A stretch of DNA of 9,762 bases from a bacterium (GTDB lineage: Bacteria > Chloroflexota > Dormibacteria > UBA8260 > Bog-877). The notes beneath the pieces are model-generated. The model ran no database searches. It worked only from the letters and a program-made list of their open reading frames with translations, and had not been told where the DNA came from. Each line of letters begins with the position of its first letter. Positions within the stretch are counted from its first letter, which is position 1. The position numbers were made by a program, and so were the translations under genes. Positions 6,348-9,762 of the stretch are shown in pieces. The DNA is taken from contig JAJYWM010000302.1 in the NCBI GenBank assembly GCA_021791455.1, positions 1 to 9,762 of the forward strand. Reading direction: 5' to 3'.

Positions 6348-8555
6348 GTGGCCGGGGGTGAGGGAACCAAGTTGAGCTCGGGGACAAGTGGCCGGCTCAC
6401 CGTGTTCTTGGGCGCGGCTCCTGGTGTCGGCAAGACCTACGCCATGCTGGAGGATGCCAGGAGGGAAGCCGGCGATGGCCTGGATGTCGTGATTGCATGG
6501 GTGCAGACCTACGGTAGGCCCATGACGGAGGCCGCCCTGGCTGGACTGGAACGTATCCCGCCCCTTCGGATTCAGTACCGGGGCATGAGTCTCGAGGAGA
6601 TGGATGTCGAGGCGACTCTGCGGCGCCACCCCCGCCTCGCGCTGGTTGACGAGCTGGCCCATACCAACGCCGCCGGTAGCAGCCACGAAAAGCGCTGGCA
6701 GGACGTGGAGGCGATCCTGGCCTCGGGCATCGATGTATGGAGCACAGTGAACATACAGCACATCGAGAGCCTGCGGGACGTGGTGGAGCAGGTCACCGGG
6801 GTCAGCGTACGCGAGACGGTCCCCGACTCCGTGCTCGACTCCGCCAAGGAATTGCGGCTCGCCGACATCACCCCCGAGGCGCTGCGAAAGCGTATGCGGC
6901 ACGGGAACATCTATCCGGCCGACCGCCAGGAGGTCGCCCTGCAGAGCTTCTTCCGGGAAGGAAATCTGGCCGCGCTCCGCGAGCTGGCGCTGCTCTACAC
7001 CATCCAGCACCAGCGGGCCCACTCCCTTCCCGGCGGCAGGGGCGCCTCCGTCGACCGCGTGGCGATTCTGCTGCCGCCCGACCAGACAGCCTTGGGGCTC
7101 ATCCGCCGCGGAGTCAGGATGGGGCGGCGCCTGGGCGCACCGGTTGTCGTGGTAGGCCCGGATGATCCCGGTGGCGACGAGGTGCTGATGGCCCAGTCCA
7201 GGTCACTGGCGCAGGACCTCGGGGCGGAGTGGCGACGCTGTGGACCCGGCTCGGACGCCTCCTCTGTGATGGAGCAGCTATCGTCGCTACGCGCGAATCA
7301 TCTCGTCTTCTCGGCACCGGGTGGAGCTCGCAAGGACGGGCGCCAGCAGCGCCTGCTGGTCGAGTTGCTCCAGGACCTTGGTGAGCGGCACCTCCACGTG
7401 ATCGGGCGGCGTCTGGGGGCGAGGCCGCAGGTCCAGGGCGAGGATCGTCGCGATCCGGCCCGCTTCCTCGCTCCCGAGCTCGAGCCGGGAGTGCGCGGAC
7501 AGCTTCGAATCTATCTTGGCTACGCGCCCGGGGTCGGCAAGACGACCAGGATGCTGGAGGAGGCGAGCCGGCGTCAGCGCCGGGGTGCCGAGGTGGCGGT
7601 GGCGGCGGTGGGCGGTCGTCAGAGCCCAGCCATACGGTTGCTCGCCGCGGGCCTGCGCGTGCTCCCGGCGCTGCCCACTGGCGCCATCGACCTTGACGGC
7701 GTTTTCCGCTGCAATCCCAGCGTGGTATGTGTCGACGACATCGCGGTGCGGGATCTAGCCACCGGCAGGGCCCGCTTCCAGCAGATCCAGGACCTTCTGG
7801 AGGCAGGCGTGAATGTTGTTGGCACCATCGGCGTCATCGACCTGGAGGGGTTTGAGGTGGCCCGCGAGCTGCTCGAGCCCTTCCGCGACGACTCCGGCGG
7901 CGCGACGGCCGTGGTGGCCGATGCGGTGCTTGATCAAGCTCGCGAGATCGAGCTGGTTGACCTGCCCCCGTCGGAGCTGCGAGAACGGCTGCGGGCGGGC
8001 TGGGTGGTCGGGGTTGACGCGCTGGCCCAGGCGCTCACGGCTTTTCGCGAGGAGCTGCTCGAGGAGTTGCGGTCGGCTGCCCTACGCAGAGTTGCCGTGC
8101 ACACGGAGCAGCGGCTTCAGGAATACATCAGCACGAACGCGATCCGTTCGGTGTGGGCCGTACAAGAGCGCATCGCCGTCGCCCTGAGGCCGGAGCGCGC
8201 CAAGTTGGCTGGCCGTCTTCTGGACGCCGGGGTCACCATGGCCCGGCGCGAGGATGGCAGCGTGGTGCTGGCGACCGTGGTCGCCAGCCGCCCGACGAGG
8301 GCTCAGGGAGAAGCGCTGGTGGAGCTGGCCCAGCTGGCGAACCGGCGGGGAGTGCGGCTGGTACCCATCCCCGAACAGGGCACGGTCGCGGAAACCCTGG
8401 TGGCGTGGGCTGAGTCGCACCAGGTGACGACCATCATCATGCCCGCTCCCAGGGTGCGTCGGCGGATGCCCTGGGAGCGCCCGGTTGCGCTGGACGTCAT
8501 TCGTCGGGCGCGGGAGACCGACATCCACATCCTCGGGGGAGGACTGGTGGAGTAG
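6348..8555 (+). CDS. kdpD: Free-standing tandem KdpD sensor protein: (KdpD-USP) x 2, no kinase
   Basis: 735 residues, soluble, with no membrane helix and no kinase. First KdpD sensor domain about 16-225: Walker A GAAPGVGKT (22-30), Walker-B-like LVDELAHTN (99-107), then HEKRWQDVEAIL, DVWSTVNIQHIESL and PDSVLDSAKELRLADITP, all canonical. A USP-like Rossmann domain follows (235-357: VDRVAILLPP, RRLGAPVVVVG, ending HLHVIG). A second, diverged KdpD domain spans about 385-595: Walker A GYAPGVGKT (391-399) is kept, but the DELAHTN position reads DDIAVRD (463-469). Collinear segments include NVVGTIGVIDLEGF and ADAVLDQAREIELVDLPP. A second USP-like domain (about 605-729) ends VTTIIMPAPR...DIHILG. In classic KdpD one such unit precedes DUF4118 and the kinase, and the N-terminal part modulates KdpE-DNA binding and ATP-dependent switching. 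Here it is probably a trans-acting partner of the divergent kinase/KdpE pair. GTG start with a strong RBS. Confidence 0.9.
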   Translation: MAGGEGTKLSSGTSGRLTVFLGAAPGVGKTYAMLEDARREAGDGLDVVIAWVQTYGRPMTEAALAGLERIPPLRIQYRGMSLEEMDVEATLRRHPRLALVDELAHTNAAGSSHEKRWQDVEAILASGIDVWSTVNIQHIESLRDVVEQVTGVSVRETVPDSVLDSAKELRLADITPEALRKRMRHGNIYPADRQEVALQSFFREGNLAALRELALLYTIQHQRAHSLPGGRGASVDRVAILLPPDQTALGLIRRGVRMGRRLGAPVVVVGPDDPGGDEVLMAQSRSLAQDLGAEWRRCGPGSDASSVMEQLSSLRANHLVFSAPGGARKDGRQQRLLVELLQDLGERHLHVIGRRLGARPQVQGEDRRDPARFLAPELEPGVRGQLRIYLGYAPGVGKTTRMLEEASRRQRRGAEVAVAAVGGRQSPAIRLLAAGLRVLPALPTGAIDLDGVFRCNPSVVCVDDIAVRDLATGRARFQQIQDLLEAGVNVVGTIGVIDLEGFEVARELLEPFRDDSGGATAVVADAVLDQAREIELVDLPPSELRERLRAGWVVGVDALAQALTAFREELLEELRSAALRRVAVHTEQRLQEYISTNAIRSVWAVQERIAVALRPERAKLAGRLLDAGVTMARREDGSVVLATVVASRPTRAQGEALVELAQLANRRGVRLVPIPEQGTVAETLVAWAESHQVTTIIMPAPRVRRRMPWERPVALDVIRRARETDIHILGGGLVE
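6393..8534 (+). repeat. Internal tandem duplication of the KdpD-USP unit (protein level)
   Basis: Unit 1 covers residues 16-357 (6393-7418) and unit 2 covers residues 385-729 (7500-8534), in the same order and at nearly the same length. Matching landmarks are the two P-loops (6411 and 7518), the Walker-B-like blocks (about 6642 and 7728), the DSVLDSAKELRLAD / DAVLDQAREIELVD blocks, and the closing HLHVIG / DIHILG strands. Identity is visible in protein but not in DNA, so the duplication is old. Confidence 0.75.
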
Positions 8556-8556
8556 C

Positions 8557-9111
8557 TCAGCGGCGCAGGCTTGCCAGCGCCTCGTTGAGCTGCAGTACGT
8601 CGATGTAAGCCGGGCCGAGAAAGCCCAGTTGGGGCGCCTGGGTTTCACTCCGTATCAGCCGGCGGAGGCGGCTCTGCGAGATCCCCGTCGCGCGCGCGAC
8701 CATCGGCACCTGAGCCAGCGCGTCGGCTGGGGTTATGTCGGGGTCGAGACCGCTGGCCGAGGTCGTAACCAGGTCCGTGGTGGGGCGAACCCCCTCCCGC
8801 TGCCAGTAATGGATCAGGGCCCTGGTCGCTGCCACCAGCTCCTTGGACCGCGGGCCCAGGTTGCTGGCCCCAGACGTTCCCTTCCTGCCGTTGGCAACCA
8901 GGGGAACGTCCGCATCCGGCCGGCCGTGGAACCACTGTGGGCCGCTCCAAGCCTGTCCGATCAGCACCGAGCCATTCGCGCCTATCGATCCGTTGGCCTG
9001 ATAGGGAAAGAGCAGTTGCGCAAGGCCGGTGCCGACCAGGGTGTAGCCCAGGCCGAGGACTACCAACGAAACCACGGCCAGGGCCAGGGCGGCGCGCAAT
9101 TGGGCGAGCAT
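8557..9111 (-). CDS. kdpC: Potassium-transporting ATPase subunit KdpC
   Basis: 184 residues, close to the usual ~190. KdpC is the single-span subunit of the KdpFABC high-affinity potassium pump and acts together with KdpA and KdpB. One N-terminal membrane helix (about 7-30, LALAVVSLVVLGLGYTLVG) is followed by QLLFPYQANGS, IGQAW, PQWFHGRP, SGASNLGP, SGLDPDITPADALAQVPMVA and a C-terminal TQAPQLGFLGPAYIDVLQLNEAL, all recognisable KdpC blocks in the right order. The ATG at 9111 follows GAGGAAGGA (9125-9117), which overlaps the kdpB stop, so translation is probably coupled. It lies 12 bases downstream of kdpB. Its stop is separated by one base from the stop of the convergent KdpD sensor gene. The regulator genes are therefore not in the same transcript as the pump, unlike the classic kdpFABCDE order. 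Confidence 0.95.
   Translation of the reverse strand: MLAQLRAALALAVVSLVVLGLGYTLVGTGLAQLLFPYQANGSIGANGSVLIGQAWSGPQWFHGRPDADVPLVANGRKGTSGASNLGPRSKELVAATRALIHYWQREGVRPTTDLVTTSASGLDPDITPADALAQVPMVARATGISQSRLRRLIRSETQAPQLGFLGPAYIDVLQLNEALASLRR
8562..8581. terminator. Symmetric GC hairpin at the convergent kdpD-sensor / kdpC 3' ends
   Basis: GGCGCAGGC (8562-8570) and GCCAGCGCC (8573-8581) form a near-perfect inverted repeat with one central A-A mismatch, lying 7 bases past the plus-strand stop and inside the last codons of kdpC. It would form equally well in either transcript. No T-run follows on either side, so it is at best an atypical terminator. Confidence 0.3.
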
Positions 9112-9123
9112 GTGGATCCTTCC

Positions 9124-9762
9124 TCAGTAGAGATGGGTTGCTGTCAGCAAGAGGTCGATCAGCTTGATGCCGATGAACGGCGTGATGATTCCCCCGGCGC
9201 CGTAGATCAGGAGGTTGCGCCGCAGCACCGCGGCCGCCCCGGAGGGCTTCCAGCGCACCCCGCGAAGGGCCAGAGGGATGAGTGCCACGATCACCAGGGC
9301 GTTGAAGATCACGGCCGACAGCACCGCGCTCTGAGGGCTGTGCAGACGCATGATGTTGAGCGCTTGCAGCTGCGGGTAGGTGGCGGCGAACAGCGCTGGG
9401 ATGATGGCGAAGTACTTGGCCACATCATTGGCGATGGAGAAGGTGGTCAGCGCTCCCCTGGTGATGAGCAGCTGCTTTCCCACCTCGACGACCTCGATCA
9501 GCTTGGTCGGGTTGGAGTCCAGATCAACCATGTTCCCGGCCTCCTTGGCCGCCGTGGTGCCGGTGTTCATGGCAACGCCAACGTCGGCCTGGGCCAGGGC
9601 GGGAGCGTCGTTGGTGCCATCGCCTGTCATCGCCACCAGCTTGCCGCCCTGCTGCTCCTGTCGGATGAGGGACATCTTCGTCTCGGGGGTGGCCTCGGCG
9701 AGGAAGTCGTCCACCCCGGCCTCCCTGGCGATGGCGGATGCCGTGAGCGGGTTGTCACCGGT
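9124..9762 (-). CDS. kdpB: Potassium-transporting ATPase ATP-binding subunit KdpB, C-terminal part
   Basis: 212 codons visible; the 5' two-thirds, including the phosphorylation site, lie beyond the right edge. KdpB is the P-type ATPase subunit that powers potassium uptake by KdpFABC in the membrane. The fragment opens at [19 protein letters not shown] in the phosphorylation domain and continues with the hinge motif [20 protein letters not shown], then [20 protein letters not shown] and the KdpB-specific [18 protein letters not shown] and [18 protein letters not shown]. It ends with the last helix [14 protein letters not shown]. No frameshift is seen. It is followed directly by kdpC, so kdpA should lie further upstream off the window. 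Confidence 0.96.
   Translation of the reverse strand, partial: TGDNPLTASAIAREAGVDDFLAEATPETKMSLIRQEQQGGKLVAMTGDGTNDAPALAQADVGVAMNTGTTAAKEAGNMVDLDSNPTKLIEVVEVGKQLLITRGALTTFSIANDVAKYFAIIPALFAATYPQLQALNIMRLHSPQSAVLSAVIFNALVIVALIPLALRGVRWKPSGAAAVLRRNLLIYGAGGIITPFIGIKLIDLLLTATHLY

Noticed and set aside
5041..8555. A single kdpD gene inverted by an assembly error
   Set aside because: Both halves have their own starts and stops, the sensor half is duplicated, and the kinase is coupled to kdpE by ATGA. A simple misassembly would not create the second KdpD-USP unit.
1..9762. tRNA/rRNA genes, CRISPR arrays, insertion sequences, attachment sites
   Set aside because: Read on both strands: no clover-leaf sequences, spaced direct repeats, transposase signatures or terminal inverted repeats were seen.

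Overview
The window is gene-dense, high-GC bacterial chromosome with no mobile elements, RNA genes, CRISPR arrays or gene-free stretches over 300 bases. High GC, GTG starts, two start codons sitting about 8 bases behind TAnnnT boxes (leaderless-type geometry) and a hopanoid gene (hpnH) suggest an actinobacterium-like or Chloroflexota/Dormibacterota-like organism. This lineage guess is inference only.

Left part (1-3255). A DUF318/YraQ-type permease runs off the left edge on the minus strand, just as a C-terminal YHS metal-binding domain begins (DPICG). Its promoter contains a perfect 17-bp palindrome of the CsoR/CstR (DUF156) operator type overlapping the -10 box. Upstream on the same strand is a cysteine-free MerR-family regulator with a long C-terminal domain. 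It is divergent from hpnH (adenosylhopane synthase, radical SAM). Between them lies a textbook MerR-type operator: a dyad between a -35 and a -10 box with a 19-bp spacer.

Middle (3256-6303). moaA (GTP 3',8-cyclase) follows hpnH on the plus strand and ends tail-to-tail with a minus-strand two-component operon. That operon holds a membrane histidine kinase with the four-helix DUF4118 region of KdpD but no N-terminal KdpD/USP part, then a KdpE-type response regulator overlapping it by ATGA. A hairpin straddles both convergent stop codons.

Right part (6304-9762). Divergent from the kinase is a 735-residue soluble protein that supplies the missing half of KdpD, duplicated in tandem: KdpD sensor domain, USP-like domain, degenerate KdpD sensor domain, USP-like domain. 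Its stop codon is one base from the convergent stop of kdpC, and the 3' part of kdpB lies upstream of kdpC and runs off the right edge. Together these form a rearranged Kdp potassium-transport locus in which the sensor is split into a free double-headed sensing/ATP-binding protein and a separate membrane kinase. The split, duplicated KdpD is the most unusual item in the window.
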